Assembly (NCBI RefSeq): GCF_900109665.1
Contig: NZ_FOAO01000013.1
Location: 82,536-146,535, forward strand
Direction: 5' to 3'
Source: Blastococcus sp. DSM 46786
Lineage (GTDB): Bacteria > Actinomycetota > Actinomycetes > Mycobacteriales > Geodermatophilaceae
DNA: 64,000 bases
The notes under the pieces are model-generated. The model made no database searches. It saw nothing but the letters and a program-made list of their open reading frames with translations, and had not been told where the DNA came from. Below, in pieces: positions 36,052 to 43,684 of this stretch; positions within the stretch are counted from its first letter, which is position 1, and the number at the start of each line of letters is the position of its first letter. Position numbers and translations under genes: made by a program.

Positions 36052-36948
36052 TCAGTCGCCGATCAACGCGTTCAGCAGCTTGATGTCGCGGGCGTGGCCA
36101 CCGCACGGGTCGCCGTCCCGCACGCTCGGCGTCTCCACGACCATGGGCACCCCCGCGGTCGTGCGGTGCCGCACCAGCTCGGCGAACGGGCCGGTGCCGT
36201 ACGCGCCGGAGCCGATCAGCCCCTCCCCGATGGTCGTGTGCCGGTCGCGCCGGGACCCGCAGGTGTCGAGCGAGTCGTTCACGTGCACCAGGCCCAGCCG
36301 GCCGGGGCCGACGGTCGCCTCGAGCGCATCGAGGGTCGCCGACATCCCGCCGGGTGCGGCGAGGTCGTGCCCGGCGGCCCAGGCGTGGCAGGTGTCGAAG
36401 CAGACGCCGAGCAGCGGGTGGTGCTCCAGCGCCGCGAAGTACGGGCCCAGGTCCTCGACCGTGGCGGCCAGCGCCTTGCCGCCACCGGCCGTGGGCTCGA
36501 CGAGCAGCCGCGGCCCGTCCGGGTCGGCGGCCTCCAGCACCGGCAGCAGCTGCTCGTGCAGCTGGCGCAGCGCCGGCTCGTAGCGGTCCTCGCCCACCGC
36601 GGAGCCGGCGTGCACGACCACCCCCTGGCACCCCAGCTGCGCCCCGCGCCGCAGGTTGTGCGCGATCGAGGCGATCGACTGCGCCACGGTCGCCTCGGTG
36701 GGGGAGCCGACGTTGACCAGGAACGGGGTGTGGATGAACGACGGGACCCCGCGCTCGGCGCACCCGGCGGTGAACAGGGCGTCCTGCCGCGGGTCGCCGT
36801 CGGTGAGCCGCCAGCCGCGCGGGTTGCCGACGAACACCTGCACGGCCCGGGCGCCGACGGCGTCGGTGTAGGGGAGACCGCCCTTGGCCAGGCCGCCCTT
36901 GATCTGGATGTGCGCGCCGATCGGCGGCACGGCGGAGGTGTTCGGCAC
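36052..36948 (-). CDS. nfo: Deoxyribonuclease IV (AP endonuclease, Nfo family)
   Basis: A 298-residue TIM-barrel zinc endonuclease that cuts DNA 5' to abasic sites. Motifs are IGAHIQIKGGLAKG, FIHTPFLVNVGSP, GVVVHAGSAVGE, the three-metal motif VCFDTCHAWAAGHD, GLVHVNDSLDTCGSRRDRH and PMVVETPS. GTG start, 4 bases after the pknL stop, so it is co-transcribed with the kinase. In M. tuberculosis the end (nfo) gene lies elsewhere, so this pairing differs from that reference. Confidence 0.93.
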   Translation of the reverse strand: MPNTSAVPPIGAHIQIKGGLAKGGLPYTDAVGARAVQVFVGNPRGWRLTDGDPRQDALFTAGCAERGVPSFIHTPFLVNVGSPTEATVAQSIASIAHNLRRGAQLGCQGVVVHAGSAVGEDRYEPALRQLHEQLLPVLEAADPDGPRLLVEPTAGGGKALAATVEDLGPYFAALEHHPLLGVCFDTCHAWAAGHDLAAPGGMSATLDALEATVGPGRLGLVHVNDSLDTCGSRRDRHTTIGEGLIGSGAYGTGPFAELVRHRTTAGVPMVVETPSVRDGDPCGGHARDIKLLNALIGD

Positions 36949-36952
36949 GGAC

Positions 36953-38935
36953 CTACCCGAAGCTGAGCAGGATGGTGACGGAGGTGCCGCGCTCGACCGT
37001 CTCGCCGGCGGCGGGGCTCTGCCGCAGCACCCGGTTGCCGAAGAAGCGGGTGGCCTCCACCTCGAGACCCGCCTGCTGCAGGATCGACGCGGCCTCGTCG
37101 CCGCCCAGGCCGACGACGTCGGGGACGGTGACCAGCGGGACGCCGGCGGAGACCTGGATGCGCACGGTGCTGCCGTAGGCGACCGGACCGGCCGCGGGGC
37201 CCGGCTCGACGGCCATGACCTCGCCCTGGTCGACCTGGTCGCTGCGCCCGTCCTCGATGCGCTCGACGACGAAGCCCAGGGCCTCCAGGTTCGACGTCGC
37301 CTGCTCGGGGGTCTGCCCGGTCACGTCGGGGACGGCGACCGGCGCCCGGCCCTGGCTGACCACGACGGTCACCACCTGGTCGCGCTTGAGCGCGGTGCCG
37401 GCGGCCGGGTCGAAGGCGACCACGTGGCCCGGGGGCACCTGGTCGTCGAAGGCCTCGCCGCGGGTGATCTGGATCGGCAGGTCCGCCTGCAGGCGCGCCT
37501 CCACCTCGTCGACGGGCAGGCCGACGAGCTCCGGTGGCACCGTGTAGCGCTCGGGGCCCTTCGAGACGACGACGCGGACGTCGGTGCCCCGGATGACCTC
37601 ACCCGTCGCGGGATCGGTGGAGATCACGACGCCCGCGGGCACCTCCTCGCTCCACTCCTGGACCACCGGGTCGGGGTCGAGGCCGGCGTCCTGCAGCAGG
37701 TCGATGGCCGCGCTCTCCTGCTTGCCGGTCAGCGCGGGGACATCGGTCCAGCGGCCGGAGCCCAGCCACCAGCCGACGGCACCCACCGTCACGGCCATGA
37801 GCAGGACGACGGCGATCAGCAGCCGGGCGCGGCGCCGGCGGACGTGGTCGGGGACGCCGGGGCGCGGCCGGCCGGGAGCGGGCCGGCGGCCGTGCACGTC
37901 GGTGGTGGGCCCGGCACCCATGCCCGGCAGCGTGCTGGTGCGACCCGACCGCGCACCGCGGTCGGCGAGCACCGCGGTGCCGGGGTTGCTCGGGTGGCCG
38001 GGGCGGGGGCGGGTCGGCCGGTTGGTCGGCCGCAGCGTGCCGGGCCCGGCGCTCTGCCCGGTCGGCACGGGGACCGGCTCGATGCCGAGGTCGGTGCGGA
38101 CGTCGTTCAGCTCGGCGAGGAACGCCCCGGCGTCCAGGGGCCGGCCGGCGGGGTCGCGCCGGGTGGTGCGGGCCACCAGCTCGTCGACCTGCCACGGCAG
38201 GCCGGGGACCTCGGCGGACGGCGCGGGGACGTCGTGGTGCACGTGCTGGTAGGCGACCGCCAGCGGGGTGTCGCCGCCGAAGGGCGGGTGCCCGGTGAGC
38301 ATCTCGTAGAGCACGATGCCCGCGGCGTAGATGTCGCTGCGGGCATCGGCGCGACCGCGCTCGAGCTGCTCGGGGGAGAGGTAGGCGACGGTGCCGATCA
38401 GCACCCCGCCGGTCTGGCTGGTCTGCCCGGTGCCGACGACGGCGCGCGCGAGGCCGAAGTCGGCCACCTTCACCACGCCGTCGACGCCGATCAGCACGTT
38501 CTCCGGCTTGATGTCGCGGTGCACGATCCCGGCGCGGTGCGCGGCGGTCAGCCCGGCGAGCACCGGCTCCAGGACGGCGAACGACTCGGCGACGGTGAGC
38601 CGGCCGCGGGCGCTGAGCAGGTCGCGCAGCGTGCGGCCGCGCACCAGCTCCATGACCAGGAAGACCAGCCCCTGGTCGCTGCCCTGGTCGCTGACGCCGA
38701 CGACGTTCGGGTGGCTGAGCATCGCCGCCGCGCGCGCCTCGCGGGTGAACCGGTCGACGAACGTCGGGTCGTGCGCCAGGTGCTCGGCCATCACCTTGAC
38801 GGCGACGGTCTTGTGCAGCCGGAGGTCGGTGGCCGCGTAGACGGTGGACATGCCGCCCCGCGCCACCCGCTCCTCGAGGCGGTAGCGCCCCTCGAGAACG
38901 AGGCCGACCACGGGGTCGGTCACGGCGGTGTCCAC
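36953..38935 (-). CDS. pknL: PknL-type Ser/Thr protein kinase with four PASTA repeats
   Basis: A 660-residue membrane kinase. The N-terminal kinase domain has GGMSTVYAA, VAVKVMAEHL, HRDIKPENVL, KVADFGLAR, and an activation loop ending GTVAYLSPEQL. A Pro/Arg-rich juxtamembrane region and one membrane helix (about 368-391, LLIAVVLLMAVTVGAVGWWL) follow. Four extracellular PASTA repeats (VPALTGKQ, VPPELVGLP, VPDVTGQTP, VPDVVGLGG) probably sense peptidoglycan. M. tuberculosis PknL lacks PASTA repeats, while corynebacterial PknL has them. The GTG start at 38935 follows TACACT by 7 bases, which indicates a leaderless transcript. Its likely substrate, the Rv2175c homologue, is encoded 2.9 kb away. 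Confidence 0.93.
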   Translation of the reverse strand: MDTAVTDPVVGLVLEGRYRLEERVARGGMSTVYAATDLRLHKTVAVKVMAEHLAHDPTFVDRFTREARAAAMLSHPNVVGVSDQGSDQGLVFLVMELVRGRTLRDLLSARGRLTVAESFAVLEPVLAGLTAAHRAGIVHRDIKPENVLIGVDGVVKVADFGLARAVVGTGQTSQTGGVLIGTVAYLSPEQLERGRADARSDIYAAGIVLYEMLTGHPPFGGDTPLAVAYQHVHHDVPAPSAEVPGLPWQVDELVARTTRRDPAGRPLDAGAFLAELNDVRTDLGIEPVPVPTGQSAGPGTLRPTNRPTRPRPGHPSNPGTAVLADRGARSGRTSTLPGMGAGPTTDVHGRRPAPGRPRPGVPDHVRRRRARLLIAVVLLMAVTVGAVGWWLGSGRWTDVPALTGKQESAAIDLLQDAGLDPDPVVQEWSEEVPAGVVISTDPATGEVIRGTDVRVVVSKGPERYTVPPELVGLPVDEVEARLQADLPIQITRGEAFDDQVPPGHVVAFDPAAGTALKRDQVVTVVVSQGRAPVAVPDVTGQTPEQATSNLEALGFVVERIEDGRSDQVDQGEVMAVEPGPAAGPVAYGSTVRIQVSAGVPLVTVPDVVGLGGDEAASILQQAGLEVEATRFFGNRVLRQSPAAGETVERGTSVTILLSFG

Positions 38936-38974
38936 ACGGCCGAGTGTAGGAGCGACGAGGGCGCTGGTCGCTCC
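38936..38974 (-). promoter_or_regulatory. Leaderless promoter of pknL with an inverted repeat
   Basis: On the minus strand TACACT (38948-38943) is followed by 7 bases and GTG 38935. Directly upstream, GGAGCGAC (38949-38956) and GTCGCTCC (38967-38974) form a perfect 8-bp inverted repeat with a 10-base spacer filling the region between the -35 and -10 positions, where a repressor or activator dimer could bind. Confidence 0.5.
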
Positions 38975-39045
38975 ACGACGCGGCGAGGGGGATCACCGGG
39001 GCGCCTGTGACGCGTGGTCGGGGTGCGGCACATCACCCCGGCCAC

Positions 39046-39084
39046 CCTCCCGTGACCCGCCGCGGACCTGCGCGCCACGGGAGG
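39046..39084 (-). terminator. Terminator of glyA
   Basis: CCTCCCGTG (39046-39054) pairs with CACGGGAGG (39076-39084), starting 7 bases beyond the glyA stop at 39091. It separates glyA from pknL on the same strand. Confidence 0.65.
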
Positions 39085-39090
39085 TGCGGC

Positions 39091-40554
39091 TTAGGCGAGG
39101 TCGAGGCCCGGGTACAGGGGGTGCGCCGCCAGCAGTTCGGCGGCGGCCGCGCGGGTGCGCTCGGCGACCCCGTCGGCGACGACGTACTTCGCCCGCGACG
39201 CGCCGCCGTCGCGCGTGGCGGTCGGCGTGGTGGCGGACAGCACGTCGACGATCAGCTCCGCCGTCCGGTCGAACTCTCCCGAGCCGAAGCCGCGGCTGGT
39301 GAGCGCCGGGGTGCCCAGCCGGATGCCGGAGGTGTACCAGGCCCCGTTCGCGTCGGCCGGGACGGCGTTGCGGTTGGTGACGATGCCGGCGTCCAGCAGC
39401 GCGGACTCCGCCTGGCGGCCGGTGAGCCCGAACCCGGTGACGTCGACGAGCACCAGGTGGTTGTCGGTGCCGCCGGTGACCAGCCGGGCGCCGCGCCTGG
39501 TCAGCCCCTCGGCCAGGCCCTGCGCGTTGTCGGCCACCGCCTGCGCGTAGCCCGCGAACTCGGGACGCCGGGCCTCGGCGAACGCCACCGCCTTGGCGGC
39601 CATGACGTGGGGGAGGGGGCCGCCGAGCACCATCGGGCACCCGCGGTCGACGGCGTCGGCGAACTCCGGCTGCGCGAGCACGAAGCCGCCGCGCGGGCCG
39701 CGCAGGGACTTGTGGCTGGTGCTGGTGACGATGTGCGCGTGCGGCACCGGGTCGAAGTCGCCGGTCAGCACCTTGCCGGCGACCAGGCCGGCGAAGTGCG
39801 CCATGTCGACGACGAGCGTGGCGCCCACCTCGTCGGCGATCTCGCGCATCGCCGCGAAGTCCACCCGCCGCGGGTAGGCCGAGTAGCCGGCCACGAGGAC
39901 CAGCGGCCGGAACTCGCGCGCCCGGGCGCGGACCGCGGCGTAGTCGAGCAGCCCGGTGGCGGGGTCGGTGCCGTAGGAGGACTGCTCGAACATCTTGCCG
40001 CTGATGTTGGGCCGGAAGCCGTGGGTGAGGTGGCCGCCGGCGTCCAGCGACATGCCGAGCATCCGCTGGTCGCCCAGCGCGCGGCGCAGCGTCGCCCAGT
40101 CGGCGTCGGTGAGGTCGTTGACGTGGCGGGCGCCGGCCTGCTGCAGGGCGGGCAGCTCCACCCGCTGCGCGAGCACGGCCCAGAAGGCGACCAGGTTGGC
40201 GTCGATGCCCGAGTGCGGCTGGACGTAGGCGTAGGGCGCGCCGAACAGCTCGCGGGCGTGCTCGGCGGCGAGCGCCTCGACGGTGTCGACGTTCTGGCAG
40301 CCGGCGTAGAAGCGGTGCCCGACCGTGCCCTCGGCGTACTTGTCGCTGAACCAGTTGCCCATGGTGAGCAGCACGGCGGGGCTGGCGTAGTTCTCGCTGG
40401 CGATCAGCTTCAGCGAGCCGCGCTGGTCGGTGAGCTCCTGGCTGATCGCGTCGGCGACCCGGGGCTCGACGGCCCCGATGACCTCCAGGGCGCTGCGGTA
40501 GGCGGCCGAGGCGGCGGCGCCGTCGAAGGAGTGGGTGGTGCGGGCTGCGGTCAT
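39091..40554 (-). CDS. glyA: Serine hydroxymethyltransferase with large insert
   Basis: PLP enzyme interconverting serine and glycine with tetrahydrofolate. At 487 residues it is about 60 longer than the usual 415-430. The core is standard: [52 protein letters not shown], and the PLP lysine in [14 protein letters not shown] near residue 280. The extra sequence includes [20 protein letters not shown] (about 137-168), an insert also present in chlamydial and some actinobacterial GlyA. ATG 40554 has AGGAG upstream and lies behind a ZTP riboswitch. Confidence 0.93.
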   Translation of the reverse strand: MTAARTTHSFDGAAASAAYRSALEVIGAVEPRVADAISQELTDQRGSLKLIASENYASPAVLLTMGNWFSDKYAEGTVGHRFYAGCQNVDTVEALAAEHARELFGAPYAYVQPHSGIDANLVAFWAVLAQRVELPALQQAGARHVNDLTDADWATLRRALGDQRMLGMSLDAGGHLTHGFRPNISGKMFEQSSYGTDPATGLLDYAAVRARAREFRPLVLVAGYSAYPRRVDFAAMREIADEVGATLVVDMAHFAGLVAGKVLTGDFDPVPHAHIVTSTSHKSLRGPRGGFVLAQPEFADAVDRGCPMVLGGPLPHVMAAKAVAFAEARRPEFAGYAQAVADNAQGLAEGLTRRGARLVTGGTDNHLVLVDVTGFGLTGRQAESALLDAGIVTNRNAVPADANGAWYTSGIRLGTPALTSRGFGSGEFDRTAELIVDVLSATTPTATRDGGASRAKYVVADGVAERTRAAAAELLAAHPLYPGLDLA

Positions 40555-40573
40555 GGGGGCTCCTGCGCAGGAC

Positions 40574-40669
40574 GACGGTGAGGTGCCCAGGCGCACGGCG
40601 ACGGTGGTGCGGGCCGCTCCCCGGTGGTGGTCCACCTCGACGCGCCAGTCACGGCCCTCGGAGAGGTTA
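40574..40669 (-). promoter_or_regulatory. ZTP (pfl) riboswitch and promoter of glyA
   Basis: On the minus strand the leader reads GGGCCGTGACTGGCG, a P2 hairpin GGTGG...CCACC, then CGGGGAGCGGCCC closing P1 (GGGCCG with CGGCCC). After a linker comes the conserved GCGCCTGGGCA. These are the invariant parts of the ZTP aptamer, which turns on one-carbon and purine genes when folate is short. A -10 box TAACCT (40669-40664) places the start just before the aptamer. Its first three bases are the stop codon of the upstream oxidase gene. Confidence 0.9.
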
Positions 40670-41803
40670 TCGCGCCGCCACCACGGTGTCGGCGGGCACC
40701 GACCGGACGTCGTCCAGCCCGCACAGCACCATCGTGTGCTCGAGCTCCTCGGTGAGCCCGGCGAGGACCCGGGTCACGCCCGCTTCGCCGCCGGTGGCGA
40801 GCCCCCACACGACCGGTCGGCCGAGGAAGACCGCCGACGCGCCGAGGGCGAGCGCGGTCAGCGCGTCCGAGCCCGACCGGATGCCGCCGTCGGCGTAGAC
40901 CTCGACCTCCTCGCCCACGGCCTCGACCACCTCGGGGAGCGCCTGCGCGCTGCTGATCGCCGGGTCCACCTGCCGGCCCCCGTGCGTGGTGACCCAGACG
41001 GCGGCGGCGCCGGCCTGCACGCAGCGGATGGCGTCGTCGCCCCGGAGCACCCCCTTCACCACCACGGGCAACCCGGACAGCTCGCCGAAGCGGGCGATCT
41101 CGTCGAAGGTCCAGGTGCCGGTGGCCAGGCCGTCCAGCGTCGGCTCCTCGCCCTCCGGCGGCCGGTTCGCCATCCGCACGCCGGCGCGGTGCACGAAGTC
41201 GTGCCGCAGGTCGCGGCGGCGGCGCCCGAGCAGCGGGACGTCGACGGTGAGGACCAGCGCCCGGTAGCCGGCGTCCCCGGCGCGGCGGGCGAGGTCGTCG
41301 GTGTGCCGCTCGGAGTGCAGCCGGTAGAGCTGGAACCACTTCGGGCTCGCGGGCGCGACGGCGGCGACCTCCTCCAGGCTGTGGTTCGCGCTGGTGGACA
41401 CGGTCATCAGGGCGCCGGTGGCGGCGGCGGCCCGGGCGGTGGCGAGCTCACCGTCGGGGTGCGCCATGGCCTGGTAGGCCCAGGGGGCGATGCCGATCGG
41501 GGTGCGCACCGGGCTGCCCAGCAGCTCGGTGCCGAGCGCGGCGGTCGTGGTGCCGCGCAGCACCCGCGGCCGCAGCCGCCACGCCCGCCAGGCGGCCGTG
41601 GCCTCGCGCATCGTCGTCTCGCTCTCGGCGCCGCCGGCGTAGTAGTCGTACACCGGTGCGGTGAGCAGCTGCCGCGAGCGGGCCTCCAGCTCCGCGAAGT
41701 CCACGAAGGGCGGTTCCGCGCGGGGCTCCTCGGCGACCTCGGCCGCCTCGTCCCGCCCGCTCGTCCCCGGTACCGGGCTGCTCGCTGGTCCGCCGCTCGC
41801 CAT
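40667..41803 (-). CDS. FMN-dependent alpha-hydroxyacid oxidase / lactate 2-monooxygenase-like
   Basis: A 378-residue TIM-barrel FMN enzyme of the LldD/glycolate oxidase family. Marks are [84 protein letters not shown], and the active-site and FMN-phosphate segment [11 protein letters not shown] with [20 protein letters not shown]. The second residue of the usual SNHGG is Thr rather than Asn. The substrate (lactate, mandelate or another) is not predictable. ATG 41803 lies only 13 bases from the divergent Rv2175c-type start. Confidence 0.85.
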   Translation of the reverse strand: MASGGPASSPVPGTSGRDEAAEVAEEPRAEPPFVDFAELEARSRQLLTAPVYDYYAGGAESETTMREATAAWRAWRLRPRVLRGTTTAALGTELLGSPVRTPIGIAPWAYQAMAHPDGELATARAAAATGALMTVSTSANHSLEEVAAVAPASPKWFQLYRLHSERHTDDLARRAGDAGYRALVLTVDVPLLGRRRRDLRHDFVHRAGVRMANRPPEGEEPTLDGLATGTWTFDEIARFGELSGLPVVVKGVLRGDDAIRCVQAGAAAVWVTTHGGRQVDPAISSAQALPEVVEAVGEEVEVYADGGIRSGSDALTALALGASAVFLGRPVVWGLATGGEAGVTRVLAGLTEELEHTMVLCGLDDVRSVPADTVVAAR

Positions 41804-41819
41804 AGGCTGACACTCTATG
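41801..41819. promoter_or_regulatory. Interlocked divergent leaderless promoters
   Basis: On the plus strand TAGGCT (41803-41808) precedes ATG 41817 by 8 bases. On the minus strand TAGAGT (41817-41812) precedes ATG 41803 by 8 bases. Each -10 box thus shares a base with the other gene's start codon, and only 13 bases separate the two coding regions. Confidence 0.6.
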
Positions 41820-42140
41820 GACACGCTCACCCCCGCGGAGGTCGCCCAGCTGCTGGGCACCTCGCCCAACCGGGTCCGGCAGCTGCTGCGCGACCGGAAG
41901 CTGATGGCCGTCCCCGGCAGCGGGAACGGCAAGATCCCCGCCGCGTTCGTGCAGGACGGCGCGGTCCTCAAGCACCTGCCTGGGCTGCTGACCGTCCTGC
42001 GCGACGGCGGGTTCAGCGACGAGGACGCCTTCGACTGGCTCTTCCGCGAGGACGAGTCGCTGCCCGGCACCCCGGTGCAGGCGCTGCGCGACGACCGGCA
42101 CACCGAGGTCACCCGCCGGGCCCAGGCGCTGGCGTTCTGA
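41817..42140 (+). CDS. Rv2175c-family DNA-binding protein
   Basis: A 107-residue winged-helix-type DNA-binding protein. The recognition region is LTPAEVAQLLGTSPNRVRQL followed by LRDRKLMAVPG. The conserved C-terminal part includes LPGLLTVLRDGGFSDEDAFDWLF, VQALRDDRHTEVTRRAQAL. In M. tuberculosis Rv2175c is phosphorylated by PknL in its N-terminal tail, which abolishes DNA binding. Here that tail is short, with threonines at positions 3 and 5 the only candidates. pknL is present but separated by glyA and the oxidase. DNA targets are unknown. Confidence 0.9.
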   Translation: MDTLTPAEVAQLLGTSPNRVRQLLRDRKLMAVPGSGNGKIPAAFVQDGAVLKHLPGLLTVLRDGGFSDEDAFDWLFREDESLPGTPVQALRDDRHTEVTRRAQALAF

Positions 42141-42183
42141 GCCGGGTGCATCCGGGGGCGGCGCGGGAACGGAAGGCCGACCC

Positions 42184-42531
42184 GTGGAGCAGCTGACGTA
42201 CCTGGGCCTGCTGGCCGGCTGCCTGGTGGTGACCGCGCCGCTGGAGCTGGTGCTGGGCGTGCGCGTGTACGCCCGTTGGCGGCGGCTGCTGCTCGCCGTC
42301 CTGCCGGAGTTCGTCGTCTTCGTCAGCTGGGTGCTCTACGCCATCGCGCAGGGCCACTGGGACTACTCGGCCGAGCGCACCGTCGGCGTCCGGCTGCCCG
42401 GCGGGATCCCGGTGGAGGAGATCCTGTTCTTCCTCGTCGTCCCGCTGTGCTCGGTGCTGGCGCTGGAGGCGGTGCGGAAGGTGACCGGCTGGGACGCGGG
42501 CTATCCCGCCGAGGAGGCGGAGGCGAGGTGA
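42184..42531 (+). CDS. crtYc: Lycopene cyclase domain protein, first half
   Basis: A 115-residue membrane protein with three helices, one subunit of the heterodimeric actinobacterial lycopene cyclase. The PVEEILFFLVVPLCSVLALE segment carries the PxE(E/D) motif of the CarR/CrtYc family; LPEFVVFVSWVLYAI and HWDYSAERTVGVRLPG are also typical. GTG 42184 has GGAAGG about 8 bases upstream. The stop overlaps the crtYd start (GTGA). The pair forms beta or epsilon rings; the sequence alone does not decide which. Confidence 0.88.
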   Translation: MEQLTYLGLLAGCLVVTAPLELVLGVRVYARWRRLLLAVLPEFVVFVSWVLYAIAQGHWDYSAERTVGVRLPGGIPVEEILFFLVVPLCSVLALEAVRKVTGWDAGYPAEEAEAR

Positions 42532-42875
42532 GCTACAGCGCCCTGGCGGTGACCGCGGTGATCGCCGTCCTCGTGGTGGACCTGGCGGTCTACCGCACCC
42601 GGATGGTCACCCGGCCGGTGTTCTGGGTGGCCTACGCGATCATCGTGACCTTCCAGTTGCTGATGAACGGCGTCCTCACCGGGCTGGACGTGGTGACCTA
42701 CGACCCGGCCACCATCTGGGGGCCGCGCATCGCCTACGCGCCGGTGGAGGACCTGCTCTTCGGCTTCGCCATGGTCACCCTCACCCTGGCCAGCTGGGCT
42801 GCGGTCAACCGGCGGGCGAACACCGCCAGGCGCCGCGGCCTGGACACCGACACCCGCCGGTCGAGCACCCGGTAG
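42528..42875 (+). CDS. crtYd: Lycopene cyclase domain protein, second half
   Basis: A 115-residue partner of crtYc with three helices and the same motif variant, APVEDLLFGFAMVTLTLASW. The start is GTG within the GTGA overlap. Its last 142 bases overlap the opposing crtB gene, so the basic tail RRANTARRRGLDTD is encoded opposite the crtB C-terminus. The family part ends near residue 95, so the overlap covers the final helix and the tail. Confidence 0.85.
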   Translation: MSYSALAVTAVIAVLVVDLAVYRTRMVTRPVFWVAYAIIVTFQLLMNGVLTGLDVVTYDPATIWGPRIAYAPVEDLLFGFAMVTLTLASWAAVNRRANTARRRGLDTDTRRSSTR

Positions 42876-43684
42876 TCCGCCCGCTCGATCTCGGTGAGGA
42901 TGCCGCCGTAGAGGTCGGTCGCGGCGCGCACGCAGTCGCGCGACTCCGGCGCGAGCATCGGGGTGCCGGGCGCGGCGTCGTCGTAGCGGCGGCGCACGAT
43001 CGCCACCATCTCGCGCATCAGCTCGCGGAAGCCCGCGTCGAAGCGCTTGGCCGCCAGCTGCTCGCGGGTCACCCCGTGCGCGGCCATGAGGTCGGCGGGC
43101 AGGTAGACCCGGCCCCGGTCGACGTCCTCGCCGACGTCGCGCAGGAAGTTGGTCAGCTGGAACGCCTCCCCGAGGGCGATGGCGTGCGGCGCCGCCTCCT
43201 CCCGGGTCACCCCCGGAGCGGTGCCGAGCACCGGCAGCACCTGCAGCCCGATCACCGACGCCGAGCCCCACATGTAGCGGTCCAGCGCGTCGAGGTCGGC
43301 GTAACCGGTGACGTCGAGGTCGCTGGTCATGGCGGCCAGGAAGTCGACCAGGTGCTCGACGGGGATCGCGTAGCGGCGGTAGGTGTGCACCAGGGCCAGC
43401 CGCACGGGGTCGTCCGACCAGCCCGTCCCGAGCTCGGTGAGCAGCGCCTTCGACCAGGTCATCAGGTCACCGGCCGGGTCGGCGCCGGGGTGGTCGACGA
43501 AGTCGTCGGCGACCCGCGCCGCGGCGTAGAGGGCGTGCACCGCCGGCCGCCGCTCGGGCGTGAGCAGCCGGGTGGCCAGGTGGTAGCTCTTGCCGTGCTC
43601 GGCGGCGATGGCGGCGCAGCGCCGGTAGGCGGCGGCCAGCTGCGCCTGCCGGGCGGCCTGGGTGCCGGGGGGCTGCAGGCTCAC
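42734..43684 (-). CDS. crtB: Phytoene synthase
   Basis: A 316-residue squalene/phytoene synthase joining two GGPP molecules to phytoene. Substrate motifs are YAAARVADDFVDHPG (first Asp-rich site) and LTNFLRDVGEDVDRGRVYLP (second). YHLATRLLTPERR and YMWGSASVIGLQVLP fit the family. GTG 43684 overlaps the crtI stop (GTGA). Its C-terminal codons overlap crtYd on the other strand. It belongs to the minus operon crtE-crtI-crtB. Confidence 0.95.
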   Translation of the reverse strand: MSLQPPGTQAARQAQLAAAYRRCAAIAAEHGKSYHLATRLLTPERRPAVHALYAAARVADDFVDHPGADPAGDLMTWSKALLTELGTGWSDDPVRLALVHTYRRYAIPVEHLVDFLAAMTSDLDVTGYADLDALDRYMWGSASVIGLQVLPVLGTAPGVTREEAAPHAIALGEAFQLTNFLRDVGEDVDRGRVYLPADLMAAHGVTREQLAAKRFDAGFRELMREMVAIVRRRYDDAAPGTPMLAPESRDCVRAATDLYGGILTEIERADYRVLDRRVSVSRPRRLAVFARRLTAAQLARVRVTMAKPKSRSSTGA

